Shown: one piece after another, positions 25,762-32,712 of the stretch
How the letters are laid out: the number at the start of each line of letters is the position of its first letter
Numbering within the stretch: the first letter of the stretch is position 1
Source of the DNA: JBASNZ01 sp049657775
GTDB taxonomy: Bacteria; Actinomycetota; Coriobacteriia; Anaerosomatales; Anaerosomataceae
Assembly: GCA_049657775.1 (NCBI GenBank)
Contig: JBASNZ010000052.1
Span: forward strand, 1-32,712
Reading direction: 5' to 3'
Length of the DNA: 32,712 bases
Program-made: the position numbers and the translations under genes
The notes under the pieces: model-generated
Told to the model about the DNA's origin: nothing
Database searches by the model: none
The model's input: only the letters and a program-made list of their open reading frames with translations

Positions 25762-26349
25762 CTAGTCCACCGGCAGCAGTGCGACGCCCCACCCCGTGCC
25801 GGTATGAGCACAGATGACGGCCCCGGCCTCCACGTGATACATGTCCTCGACCTCGTACGTTGCGCGCAACTGCTCGTCAAGCCACGCAACCTTGTCAGGG
25901 GACATCGCGTGCATGATGGAGAACGTAGCGCGACGATGCGTGCCGGACGCAGCTGCCTTGGCTGCCTCGATCGCTTGCAGGACCTCGCCCCACGAGAGGT
26001 TCCGGGTGTCGAAGACCTTCACGCGGCCGCCGAACTCCTTCGCCGCTTCGCGGGCCGCTTCGATGGTCCCGGATAGCGCCGATGAGATGTGTACCGCGAC
26101 CGCCTCGCTGAACTGCTCGAGCTGGCTCCGGTACGCCTCGGCGAACACGCCGACCGACGGTAGGGATGTGGTGGGCAGGCTCGGAGCCGCGTTCATGTGC
26201 TCGAAGAAGTCGGTCTGGGTGAGCACGCGATCTTGAAACGTCTCTTCGCCGATGGTGACCGTAAGAGGGACAACCTCGATGCCGAACGCGCTTGCGCATT
26301 CCGGCGTGATGTCAGACGTGCCGTCGGTGACGATGCCCACCCGCCGCAT
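25762..26349 (-). CDS. DegV family protein, shortened
   Basis: DegV proteins bind fatty acids in a two-domain fold and in some bacteria feed FakA-type fatty acid kinases. This one has the N-terminal IVTDGTSDITPE, the LPTTSLPSVGVF segment, ISSALSGTIEAAREAA and VKVFDTRNLSWGE. Its C-terminus, VICAHTGTGWGVALL, matches the family's end. At 195 residues it lacks roughly 80 residues of the usual 280: the middle section holding the LRKGGRI-like motif is missing, with no frame break visible. Lipid binding may therefore be changed. ATG 26349 lies 9 bases after the HIT gene stop. Confidence 0.85.
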   Translation of the reverse strand: MRRVGIVTDGTSDITPECASAFGIEVVPLTVTIGEETFQDRVLTQTDFFEHMNAAPSLPTTSLPSVGVFAEAYRSQLEQFSEAVAVHISSALSGTIEAAREAAKEFGGRVKVFDTRNLSWGEVLQAIEAAKAAASGTHRRATFSIMHAMSPDKVAWLDEQLRATYEVEDMYHVEAGAVICAHTGTGWGVALLPVD

Positions 26350-26358
26350 CGCTGCCCC

Positions 26359-26715
26359 CTATTCGTCGTTGCCGAAGCGGACCATTCCGTGCGACATCGG
26401 CCTTCCGCCAAGAACGTGCAGGTGTAGGTGGCCGACCGACTGCATGGCATCCGGGCCGTTGTTCACGATCAAACGGTAGCCGCTCTTGTCGACACCCTTG
26501 AGCTTCGCCACCTCCGGAACCGCCCCGAACAGGGCAGTCAGCACCTCGGCGGGAACGTCGTCATCCAATGAAGAGTAGTGATGCCTTGGGATGATGAGCG
26601 TGTGCACCGGAGCCTGAGGTGCGATGTCGTCGAACGCGATGACCTGGTCGTTCTCGAACACGGTCTTTGCGGGGATCTCACCCGCAGCGACCATGCAGAA
26701 AATGCAATCGGACAC
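26359..26715 (-). CDS. HIT family protein (HINT-like nucleotide hydrolase)
   Basis: A 118-residue histidine-triad protein that hydrolyses purine nucleoside phosphoramidates or related nucleotide adducts. It has CIFCMVAAGEIPAKTVFEND at the start, LIIPRHHYSS in the core and the triad HLHLHVLGGRPM near the end. CIFC plus the upstream His could bind zinc, as in many bacterial HINT proteins. GTG 26715 has AGGGAG 6 bases upstream; the longer frame overlaps xseB and is rejected. Confidence 0.95.
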   Translation of the reverse strand: MSDCIFCMVAAGEIPAKTVFENDQVIAFDDIAPQAPVHTLIIPRHHYSSLDDDVPAEVLTALFGAVPEVAKLKGVDKSGYRLIVNNGPDAMQSVGHLHLHVLGGRPMSHGMVRFGNDE

Positions 26716-26740
26716 GTTCGCTCCCTTCCGGGGACTCCCC

Positions 26741-26977
26741 TTACTCGCTCTCGTCGTCATCCTCGATCTCGCCGACCAGCATGGTGACACGCTGCTGGGC
26801 ATCGGCGAGCTTGGCCTGGCATGCGCGCAGAAGTGCCACACCCCGCTCGTAGCGCTCCAGGCTCTCCTCAAGCTCGAGTGTGCCGCTCTCCAGCGCCTTC
26901 ACGATCTGCTCGAGCTCGGCAAGAGCCGCCCCGAACGAGACGTCGTCACCGACCGCGGTCTTGATGGGTACTTCCAC
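26741..26977 (-). CDS. xseB: Exodeoxyribonuclease VII small subunit
   Basis: A 78-residue helical hairpin protein that assembles in several copies on XseA to form the single-strand DNA exonuclease. The family core SFGAALAELEQIVKALESGTLELEESLERYERGVALLRACQAKL is complete (positions about 14-60); the tail is strongly acidic. GTG 26977 follows the xseA TGA by 5 bases. Confidence 0.95.
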   Translation of the reverse strand: MEVPIKTAVGDDVSFGAALAELEQIVKALESGTLELEESLERYERGVALLRACQAKLADAQQRVTMLVGEIEDDDESE

Positions 26978-26982
26978 GTTGC

Positions 26983-28323
26983 TCAGGCCTCCGTCTCGGT
27001 TGACTCGACAAGGCAGCCGATGCGACCGGCGCCCAGCTTCACACGGACCCGGTCTCCCGGGGCCACATCACTCGCAGCCCGTAGCACACGCGTGCCCGTC
27101 TCCTCATAGCATACCGCGTAGCCTCTTCCGAGAATGGCCAGCGGCGAGAGATCCTCGAGACGCGCGGCCGCGAGCGCCGCGGGGCGTCCGTGGCGCTCTG
27201 GAATGCGCGGACCTTCTGTCAACAGCCTGGCGCGAACGGCCGCCATTCGCATCTCCGGACGATCAAGGACGTGCGACCCCGCCCGCGCGAGCGCGGCGCT
27301 TGCGGACGTCACCCGTTCACGGTCGCGTCTTACGCGCTCCGGGATTGCGCGGACGAGCGCATCGGATACCAGATCGAGAGCCTGCATACGTCCTGCGAGC
27401 AGACACGTGATATCGCGGAAGACCGGCCTGCGCGATAGGAGATGCACCTTGTGGGCGGCTTCTCGCACCGTGTGCGTGAGCGCCCGTGCAAGGAGCCGGG
27501 ATGCGGCGTCCAGTCGCTCTCCCACCTCATCGGCAGACGGCGCAACGGCCTCCGCGGCGGCTGTCGGGGTGGAAGCGCGGAGGTCGGCCACCATGTCGGC
27601 GATCGAGTCGTCCGGCTCGTGACCGATGCCGGTAACCACGGGGACGGGGCACTCGCGAACCGCGCGGGCGACCTCCTCCGCGTTGAAGGGCATCAAGTCC
27701 TCGTACGAACCGCCGCCCCGGCACAGGATCACCACGTCAACGCCACCGGGCGCGGAGCCGACGATCTTCAGCCCCTCGACGATCCTGGCCGATGCTCCGT
27801 CACCGTCGACCTGCACGCCCGCCACGACCACCTCGGCCACGGGATACCGGCGCCGAAGCGTTCGAATGACGTCGTGTATGGCCTTGCCGCGCGGCGACGT
27901 GACGACGCCGATGCGCGAGGGATACGCGGGAAGCGGGCGTTTGAGCTGGGCGGCCATGAGACCCTCGGCCTCGAGCTTGCGCGCGAGGGCTGCGACCTGC
28001 AGCCGCAGGACACCCTCCCCCGCAGGCGCCATCGAGCGAACCTGGAACTGCATGCGACCCTTTGGGGCATACGCGGTGAACGTGCCCGATATCTGAACCA
28101 GCATGCCGGGCCGCAGGTCCATGCCGCACACGTCGTAGCCGTCACGCCACATCAGACACGGCATGACGGCGTATTCGTCACGAATGGTGAAGTAGACCGC
28201 CTTGTAACCCGGCTTGACGGTACATTCCGAGACCTCTCCAACGACAACCACCGACACCCGTTCAAGAGCGCCTTTTGCCTGTCGCATCGCATCCGAAACG
28301 CTGATGGCCGCAGGTTCCGCCAC
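26983..28323 (-). CDS. xseA: Exodeoxyribonuclease VII large subunit
   Basis: The catalytic subunit (446 residues) of ExoVII, which degrades single-stranded DNA from both ends in repair. An N-terminal OB-fold (about 20-100, VVVVGEVSECTVKPGYKAVYFTIRD) is followed by the catalytic domain with IGVVTSPRGKAIHDVIRT, ILCRGGGSYEDLMPFN and VTGIGHEPDDSIADMVADLRASTPTAAAE. The C-terminal helical part ends with LSPLAILGRGYAVC. GTG 28323 has GGAGG 5 bases upstream and sits 9 bases after rnd. Confidence 0.95.
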   Translation of the reverse strand: MAEPAAISVSDAMRQAKGALERVSVVVVGEVSECTVKPGYKAVYFTIRDEYAVMPCLMWRDGYDVCGMDLRPGMLVQISGTFTAYAPKGRMQFQVRSMAPAGEGVLRLQVAALARKLEAEGLMAAQLKRPLPAYPSRIGVVTSPRGKAIHDVIRTLRRRYPVAEVVVAGVQVDGDGASARIVEGLKIVGSAPGGVDVVILCRGGGSYEDLMPFNAEEVARAVRECPVPVVTGIGHEPDDSIADMVADLRASTPTAAAEAVAPSADEVGERLDAASRLLARALTHTVREAAHKVHLLSRRPVFRDITCLLAGRMQALDLVSDALVRAIPERVRRDRERVTSASAALARAGSHVLDRPEMRMAAVRARLLTEGPRIPERHGRPAALAAARLEDLSPLAILGRGYAVCYEETGTRVLRAASDVAPGDRVRVKLGAGRIGCLVESTETEA

Positions 28324-28332
28324 GATAACCTC

Positions 28333-29517
28333 CTACTCCGTCCCGGCCATCGTCACACCTCTATCTGACATGCCGCCGTCGTTCTCGACGAGGACACTGC
28401 CACGATCGACCCGGAGGGAGATGGCGCCATCCAGAAGCGCCTCAAGCTCGGCACCGATGAGGGTGTGCCGCCAGCCAACGGTCAGCGGGCTGCCCTCGCG
28501 ATCGCCTCCGGCGAATCGTTCGAGGTCGTCGCGGGTGGCAAGCAGTGTGGGCGCAACGCCATGCTCCTTGGCCCGAATGCGAACAAGCGCGGACATCAGG
28601 TCGGCAACGTCGTTCACGTCGCCCTCCAGCCGCTTACGTTTGGGTAGGCGGGGCCAATCGGACTCGGGGGCCTCGAGGCCACGCTTCACGGCAGCCGCGA
28701 TCTCATCGGCATTCTTACGGGCGACTTGCTCGCTTACGCCCCGGATCGACGCGAGGGCCCTGGCGTCTTGCGGGGCTCTTCGGGCGATCTCAAGGAGGCT
28801 CTCATCGGACAGGAGCCACCTGCGGGGGATGTCCTTGGTCTGCGCGGCACGCTCTCTCCACGCAGCGACTTCACGGAGCACCGCGAGCGACCGCCTGTCG
28901 AGCGAGGACGCGCGCTTGACGCGGCGGTACTGCTCCTCGGGGACGACCTCGTACGTGGCGGGATCCGCCATCCGCTCGAAGTCCTCCGCAAGCCAGCCAA
29001 GGCGACCCTCGGCGGCGAGGCGATCGTGCAGCATGCGATACGCCGCTGGGAGATACCTGACGTCATCCAGCGCGTACTCGACCTGCTCCTCGGAGAGCGG
29101 GCGCGCGGACCAGTCCGTGAACGTGTGCGCTTTGCCCAGGTGCACGCCAAGAAGTGATGAGATGAGCTGCTGGTACCCTACTTGAGTGGGCTGGCCGGCG
29201 AGCGTGGCGGCGACCTGGGTGTCGAAGACCGGCGAGGGCGGCGTGCGCATCATCCGGCAGAGGATCTCCAGGTCCTGCGAGCCCGCGTGGAAGACCTTCG
29301 TGATGCTCGGCTCCAAGAAGATATCGAAAAGCGGCGCCAGATCGGTCAGGACCAACGGGTCGATGACGGCCGCGACGTCGTCGGTGGCGACCTGGATGAG
29401 ACACAGCCGGGCAAAGTACGTCTTCTCGCGCATGAACTCCGTGTCGACGGCGAGCAGGGTAGCTCCCCGTATCTTGCTGGCCAACTCGACCAGACCTTCG
29501 CGATCACGGATGTACAC
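28333..29517 (-). CDS. rnd: Ribonuclease D
   Basis: A 394-residue 3'-5' exoribonuclease of the DEDD family that trims tRNA and other small RNAs. The catalytic acids are in LAVDTEFMREKTY, HAGSQDLEIL and EYALDDVRYL. One or two HRDC helical domains follow (DERLL-like segment SDESLLEIARRAPQDARALASIRGVSEQVA, and a second region about 290-360). The start is GTG 29517, with GGAGG 4-9 bases upstream. It is the first gene of the rnd-xseA-xseB-HIT-degV-ferredoxin operon and is divergent from the lipid kinase gene. Confidence 0.93.
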   Translation of the reverse strand: MYIRDREGLVELASKIRGATLLAVDTEFMREKTYFARLCLIQVATDDVAAVIDPLVLTDLAPLFDIFLEPSITKVFHAGSQDLEILCRMMRTPPSPVFDTQVAATLAGQPTQVGYQQLISSLLGVHLGKAHTFTDWSARPLSEEQVEYALDDVRYLPAAYRMLHDRLAAEGRLGWLAEDFERMADPATYEVVPEEQYRRVKRASSLDRRSLAVLREVAAWRERAAQTKDIPRRWLLSDESLLEIARRAPQDARALASIRGVSEQVARKNADEIAAAVKRGLEAPESDWPRLPKRKRLEGDVNDVADLMSALVRIRAKEHGVAPTLLATRDDLERFAGGDREGSPLTVGWRHTLIGAELEALLDGAISLRVDRGSVLVENDGGMSDRGVTMAGTE

Positions 29518-29546
29518 GCGGCCTCCTTACCGTCGGCGGCGGTGGG

Positions 29547-29552
29547 TAGAAT
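29547..29552 (+). promoter_or_regulatory. -10 box for the lipid kinase gene
   Basis: TAGAAT matches five of six consensus positions, about 54 bases before the ATG. No clear -35 is visible in the GC-rich stretch upstream. Confidence 0.35.
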
Positions 29553-29605
29553 CTAGGATATCGAGTGTATCCCATCGTGAGGTTCCGCAGGAGGCGACCG
29601 TCAGC

Positions 29606-30523
29606 ATGAACATACTCGCGATCGCGAATCTGCGGTCCGGCCTCGGGGATCCGGGACTCTACCAGCTCGCACGTGATCTGGGTGAGGGCGGAGCAGAGCT
29701 GACCGTCCGATTCGTGAACGACCGCGGCAGTATCAAGCACCTTGTGCGTGACGCCGACGAGTACGACCGGGTTCTCGCGATCGGAGGAGACGGCACCATC
29801 TCTTCCGTGCTGTACGAGCTCCGCTATACCGGCATCCCTGTGGCGGTCTACCCCGCAGGAACGGCCAACCTGTTCGCGCGCAATCTCGGGCTCCCGCCCG
29901 ATCCATCGGCACTGGCAGCGCTCGCGCTCGAGGGCACGGCCACACCGCTCGACCTGGGCGAGCTCGATATCGACGACGGGGTCGGGTTCTTCGTCATGGC
30001 AGGCGCCGGGTTCGACGCGGCGCTGATCGACGGCGCCCGCGAGCTCAAGCCTGTCATCGGCGAGGGCGCGTATATCCTTGCGGCCGTACAGAATCTGCAG
30101 CCGACGGTGGCCACGTTCGTGATCACGCTCGACGGACGCCGGATCGTGACCGAGGGGATCGCGGTACTGCTGGTCAACCTCGCTCGCATCCAGTTCGATC
30201 TTGCCGTTACCCACGGCAGCGACGCTCAGGACGGGCTACTCGAGGTGGTCATCCTCAAGCCCACCTCGGTGGCGGGGCTGATCCCCGCGGTCTGGGCGGC
30301 GCTTCTCGACAGGATCGGCAACCATGCGGCCCGCCCCGGCCTTGAGATACACACTGCGCGGGAGATCGAGATCGTCACGGCTCCCCCCCTGCCGCTCCAG
30401 TACGACGGGGAGGTATCGCCCGCCACGACGCCGTTTCACGCGAGAGTGCTCCCCGGGGCGGCGATGGTGGTCGTGCCCGAAGGCGGTCTTCCAACCGACG
30501 TGTTCACGCCACCCGGAGGCTGA
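29606..30523 (+). CDS. Diacylglycerol kinase family lipid kinase
   Basis: A 305-residue kinase of the DagK/YegS/LCB5 family that phosphorylates a lipid such as diacylglycerol at the membrane. The N-terminal domain has the nucleotide-binding LAIGGDGTISSVLYEL and VYPAGTANLFARNLGLP. The second domain carries GAGFDAALI, a DGLLEVVILKP stretch and QYDGEV near the end, all typical of the family. ATG 29606 has CAGGAGG about 11 bases upstream; the longer frame overlaps rnd and is rejected. Lipid substrate is not determined. Confidence 0.92.
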   Translation: MNILAIANLRSGLGDPGLYQLARDLGEGGAELTVRFVNDRGSIKHLVRDADEYDRVLAIGGDGTISSVLYELRYTGIPVAVYPAGTANLFARNLGLPPDPSALAALALEGTATPLDLGELDIDDGVGFFVMAGAGFDAALIDGARELKPVIGEGAYILAAVQNLQPTVATFVITLDGRRIVTEGIAVLLVNLARIQFDLAVTHGSDAQDGLLEVVILKPTSVAGLIPAVWAALLDRIGNHAARPGLEIHTAREIEIVTAPPLPLQYDGEVSPATTPFHARVLPGAAMVVVPEGGLPTDVFTPPGG

Positions 30524-30540
30524 CGCCGACCCGTCGTACG

Positions 30541-30906
30541 CTACGAGGGCGACTGCAACGGGACGAGCAGGTCCTGCATCGTGGAAGCACCCACCGCGAT
30601 CAGCACGTACCCCAACATCCATCCCAGGTCGACGATGTGGCCTGACTGGTACAGACCCTGCCACTCGAGCCACTGGTACACGGTGTCCGCACTGGCAAGG
30701 AACGCGGCACCAGCCATCACGAAGCGCCAGGGCGTGCCAAGCGCCCCCATGCCGACCACGAGTATGCCGCCGAAGTCGCTGATGGCGGTCGTTACCGACT
30801 CTCCGCCCAGCCCGCTCATGACCAGCATCTGCACCGACAGAGCCAGCGCGACCCCGAGGGCGAGGATCGCCCGGGTCCTGCGAGAGAACGTTCCGACGCC
30901 GCTCAT
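30541..30906 (-). CDS. Small membrane protein, resembles part of an actinobacterial sensor membrane domain
   Basis: A 121-residue protein with about four hydrophobic helices (near 13-33, 40-58, 60-75 and 92-112). The stretch DTVYQWLEWQGLYQSGHIVDLGWMLGYVLIAVGA recalls the last helices of the multi-helix membrane input domain of some actinobacterial GGDEF/PAS sensors. The rest of such a sensor is missing, so this may be a remnant or a free-standing small protein. ATG 30906 overlaps the upstream gene's TGA by four bases (ATGA), which argues for real translation. Function unknown. Confidence 0.6.
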   Translation of the reverse strand: MSGVGTFSRRTRAILALGVALALSVQMLVMSGLGGESVTTAISDFGGILVVGMGALGTPWRFVMAGAAFLASADTVYQWLEWQGLYQSGHIVDLGWMLGYVLIAVGASTMQDLLVPLQSPS

Positions 30907-31133
30907 CGGGCGCTCCCTTCGATCAGCACCATGATGTTGTCGATGGTCGCATGCGGAGCAACGGGCCCGAGGAGACGCCGCACATCGGCCTCCAGCGCTG
31001 ACACGTCGTCAGTCACGAGATCATCGGCGCTCTTGCCCAGGGACAAGGTGGTAGCGCGAACGCAGGTGTCGGCGACCATCCGACCGACATATGGTTCAAG
31101 TACTTCTAACGAGGACTCTGCGAGAGATCCCAT
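30903..31133 (-). CDS. Small soluble protein of unknown function
   Basis: A 76-residue predicted helical protein (SSLEVLEPYVGRMVADTCVRATTLSLGK, then ALEADVRRLLGPVA). It has no recognised domain, signal or membrane segment. It overlaps the start of the small membrane protein gene, so the two are probably co-translated. The start at ATG 31133 has only a weak GGGGATCGGG upstream; Met19 is an alternative. Support is organisational rather than homology-based. Confidence 0.5.
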   Translation of the reverse strand: MGSLAESSLEVLEPYVGRMVADTCVRATTLSLGKSADDLVTDDVSALEADVRRLLGPVAPHATIDNIMVLIEGSAR

Positions 31134-31243
31134 CCCGATCCCCGTCCAACCAATGGCGCCTGCCAGTTGTTGCCACTATGTTGGATCGAGGGAAGGGTCG
31201 ACGGAGGTCACGCGCGGCAGAGGTGCACGCGCTGGTATATCGC

Positions 31244-32712
31244 TTACTCCCGGGTCTGAACGAGCGTCCCGAGCGGCACCTGGGGATAGAGCTCCAGGAC
31301 GTCGCGATTGTACATCCGGATACAGCCGTGGGACGCTTTGGTGCCGATGACCCACTCCTGGTTCGTCCCGTGGATGGCGTATGCGGTGTAGACGTACTTC
31401 ACAAAGTCGCCCGAGATCACCCGCCGGAACAACCGCATCTTGCGCGGACCGTACACGCTGCTCGGATCCGTCTTGTATTTGGCGTTGATCTTCCAGACGG
31501 CCGGCGGGGTCTCCATGCCGTCGCGACCGATGGCGATCGGGTAGGCCTTGATCAAGATATCGTCCTTGACCCAGTACAACCGGAAGTCGGACTTGTCGAT
31601 CACGATCGACGTCCTCGCGGGATACACAAGCCGCTTGTAGGTCGCGCTCTTGGTGGTGGCCTTCCCGTCCGGGTTGCCAGCTACCACCTTGAAGGTCACA
31701 CCATCCGCGGGCATCGACCTCTTGCCGAAGTCGACGGTCGTATATGGTTCTACCGTCTTCGTCCCGACGAGGCTGCTGCCCACGTAGAGCTGCACCTCCG
31801 TCGTGTTGATGCCCACCGAAACCGAGACGTTCGCATACTTGGCGACGAGCCCGCCTCCAGCCGGCTTGACGAGTGTGGGCTGCGTGGGAGCACCCCGCAA
31901 CTCGGCCAGAGCCGGGTCGCTCACCGCGACCGCGCCGCCGTACACGGTCGCACTGGTGATCACGCTGCTCGAATCGTCCAGATAGTGCGCGGCCGGCTTG
32001 CTCACTCGCGTCTTCTCGATGAACAGGATCGGCTCACCCAGGCGCCCCGAGACTGCGGCACCCGTGACCGCATCGATGACGGTACCGGCAACACCCACAC
32101 GATTGGACGACAGCCAGCCGCGGCTTCGAGCTTGCGTGGCGACCGTCACGGCGGTTGCATACCTGTCGTGTCCTGACCAACGGGCGGTGCCACCCACGGC
32201 CGTGTAGATCGTGGCGGGAACCACCGCAGTCCCGCCCGCGACGATCGTCTCACTCGGCGCAAGCGCTGCGAGGGCTCCCGACGTGGCTGTCGGCACCCGG
32301 TCACGGCTCACGAACAGTACTGGCGCGCCCGTCTTGGCCGACAGTGCCGAGAGCGCGAGCGCATCGGCAAAACCCGCGGCATTGGTGCCGTTGGCCACGA
32401 GGACCTGTCCCGGGAGGGTGCGTGACGTCTCGCTCGCAACCTCCTGCATCCGTCGCGCGACTCCCGCAGCGACGGTATACCTGTCACCGACCACCCAGGG
32501 CTGCTCGACGTTGGCCGCTCCAGCGATGCTCTTGAGCTGCGATACGCATGCGGACGTGACCGACTGCGGACCTCCGACGATGGTGATCGTCACAGTGTCG
32601 TTAGCGGAGCGCATCTCGGACAGCGCGGTGCGAACCGCGGCGGGCACCGAACCGGACTGAACCAGCAGCAGGGGCGCGTCGTATGCCCAGACCAGGCCGC
32701 CGGCCGCAAGCG
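31244..32712 (-). CDS. Cell wall binding repeat 2 / L,D-transpeptidase protein (partial, N-terminus off the right edge)
   Basis: The frame is open to the window end. From the edge inward come cell wall binding repeat 2 (CWB2) units: DAPLLLVQSGSVPAAV, then RYTVAAGVARRM with FADALALSALSAKTGAPVLFV, and RYATAVTVATQARSRGW with GEPILFI. An Ig-like linker follows (about 31620-31860). The last about 125 residues are a YkuD L,D-transpeptidase: it begins TSIVIDKSDFRLYWV and has the catalytic signature AIHGTN...SHGCIRMYNRDV with the nucleophile Cys. It would sit in the cell wall and make 3-3 peptidoglycan cross-links or attach proteins. A signal peptide should lie beyond the edge. The GTG at 32647 is internal, since CWB2 homology continues past it. 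Confidence 0.92.
   Translation of the reverse strand, partial: LAAGGLVWAYDAPLLLVQSGSVPAAVRTALSEMRSANDTVTITIVGGPQSVTSACVSQLKSIAGAANVEQPWVVGDRYTVAAGVARRMQEVASETSRTLPGQVLVANGTNAAGFADALALSALSAKTGAPVLFVSRDRVPTATSGALAALAPSETIVAGGTAVVPATIYTAVGGTARWSGHDRYATAVTVATQARSRGWLSSNRVGVAGTVIDAVTGAAVSGRLGEPILFIEKTRVSKPAAHYLDDSSSVITSATVYGGAVAVSDPALAELRGAPTQPTLVKPAGGGLVAKYANVSVSVGINTTEVQLYVGSSLVGTKTVEPYTTVDFGKRSMPADGVTFKVVAGNPDGKATTKSATYKRLVYPARTSIVIDKSDFRLYWVKDDILIKAYPIAIGRDGMETPPAVWKINAKYKTDPSSVYGPRKMRLFRRVISGDFVKYVYTAYAIHGTNQEWVIGTKASHGCIRMYNRDVLELYPQVPLGTLVQTRE

Overview
The window reads as chromosomal DNA of a high-GC Gram-positive, probably anaerobic or microaerophilic actinobacterium. A member of the Coriobacteriia or a relative would fit. 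The clues are GC-rich codons, strong GGAGG-type ribosome sites, a cell wall binding repeat 2 (CWB2) plus L,D-transpeptidase surface protein, a Tat-exported uptake hydrogenase, and large FAD/Fe-S oxidoreductases beside haem and acetate genes. The taxonomic placement is inference; there is no rRNA or tRNA gene here to test it.

Left part (1-7448). A truncated, degenerate receiver-domain protein (-) faces rlmD, an rRNA m5U methyltransferase (+). A cytochrome b5-like small haem protein, a Crp/Fnr-family regulator and a 1022-residue FAD plus Fe-S plus double CCG-domain oxidoreductase lie on the minus strand. The last has a methionine/proline repeat tail, and CsoR/CstR-like palindromes lie upstream of it. 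A HAD hydrolase (+) converges with a two-gene minus-strand unit (a 65-residue unknown and a DUF2249 protein).

Hydrogenase region (7449-12274). After a gene-poor leader of about 560 bases come four plus-strand genes: a Tat-exported [NiFe]-type small subunit, the large subunit, a b-type cytochrome and the maturation endopeptidase. The main result of this window is in the large subunit. The reading frame appears to stop at TGA 10834-10836, right after Ser-Phe-Asp-Pro, but it continues as (TGA)-Ile-Gly-Cys-Ala-Val-His to a TAG that directly abuts the cytochrome start codon. A hairpin with a G-U apical loop sits just behind the TGA. The TGA is therefore best read as selenocysteine, making this a [NiFeSe] hydrogenase. 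The small subunit agrees: it has Cys where ordinary enzymes have Pro at the medial Fe-S cluster.

Middle (12262-22839). An OmpR-type two-component system, a full-length transketolase, an inositol-monophosphatase-family enzyme and an unknown acidic protein precede a haem operon on the minus strand: hemE, hemH and two tandem hemY paralogues of equal length.

Right part (22962-32712). Acetyl-CoA synthetase (-) has a 500-base upstream region with a dyad and a possible small RNA. A tight six-gene minus-strand operon follows: rnd, xseA, xseB, HIT protein, a shortened DegV, and a stand-alone [2Fe-2S] protein. It is followed by a diacylglycerol-kinase-like lipid kinase (+), two small overlapping unknown genes (-) and a CWB2/L,D-transpeptidase protein cut by the right edge.

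Taken together, the window suggests energy metabolism built on periplasmic H2 oxidation into the quinone pool through cytochrome b, acetate activation, organic-acid oxidation by an FAD/Fe-S enzyme, and haem synthesis to supply the cytochromes. Selenocysteine machinery (selA, selB, selC, selD) and hypA-F must lie elsewhere in the genome.
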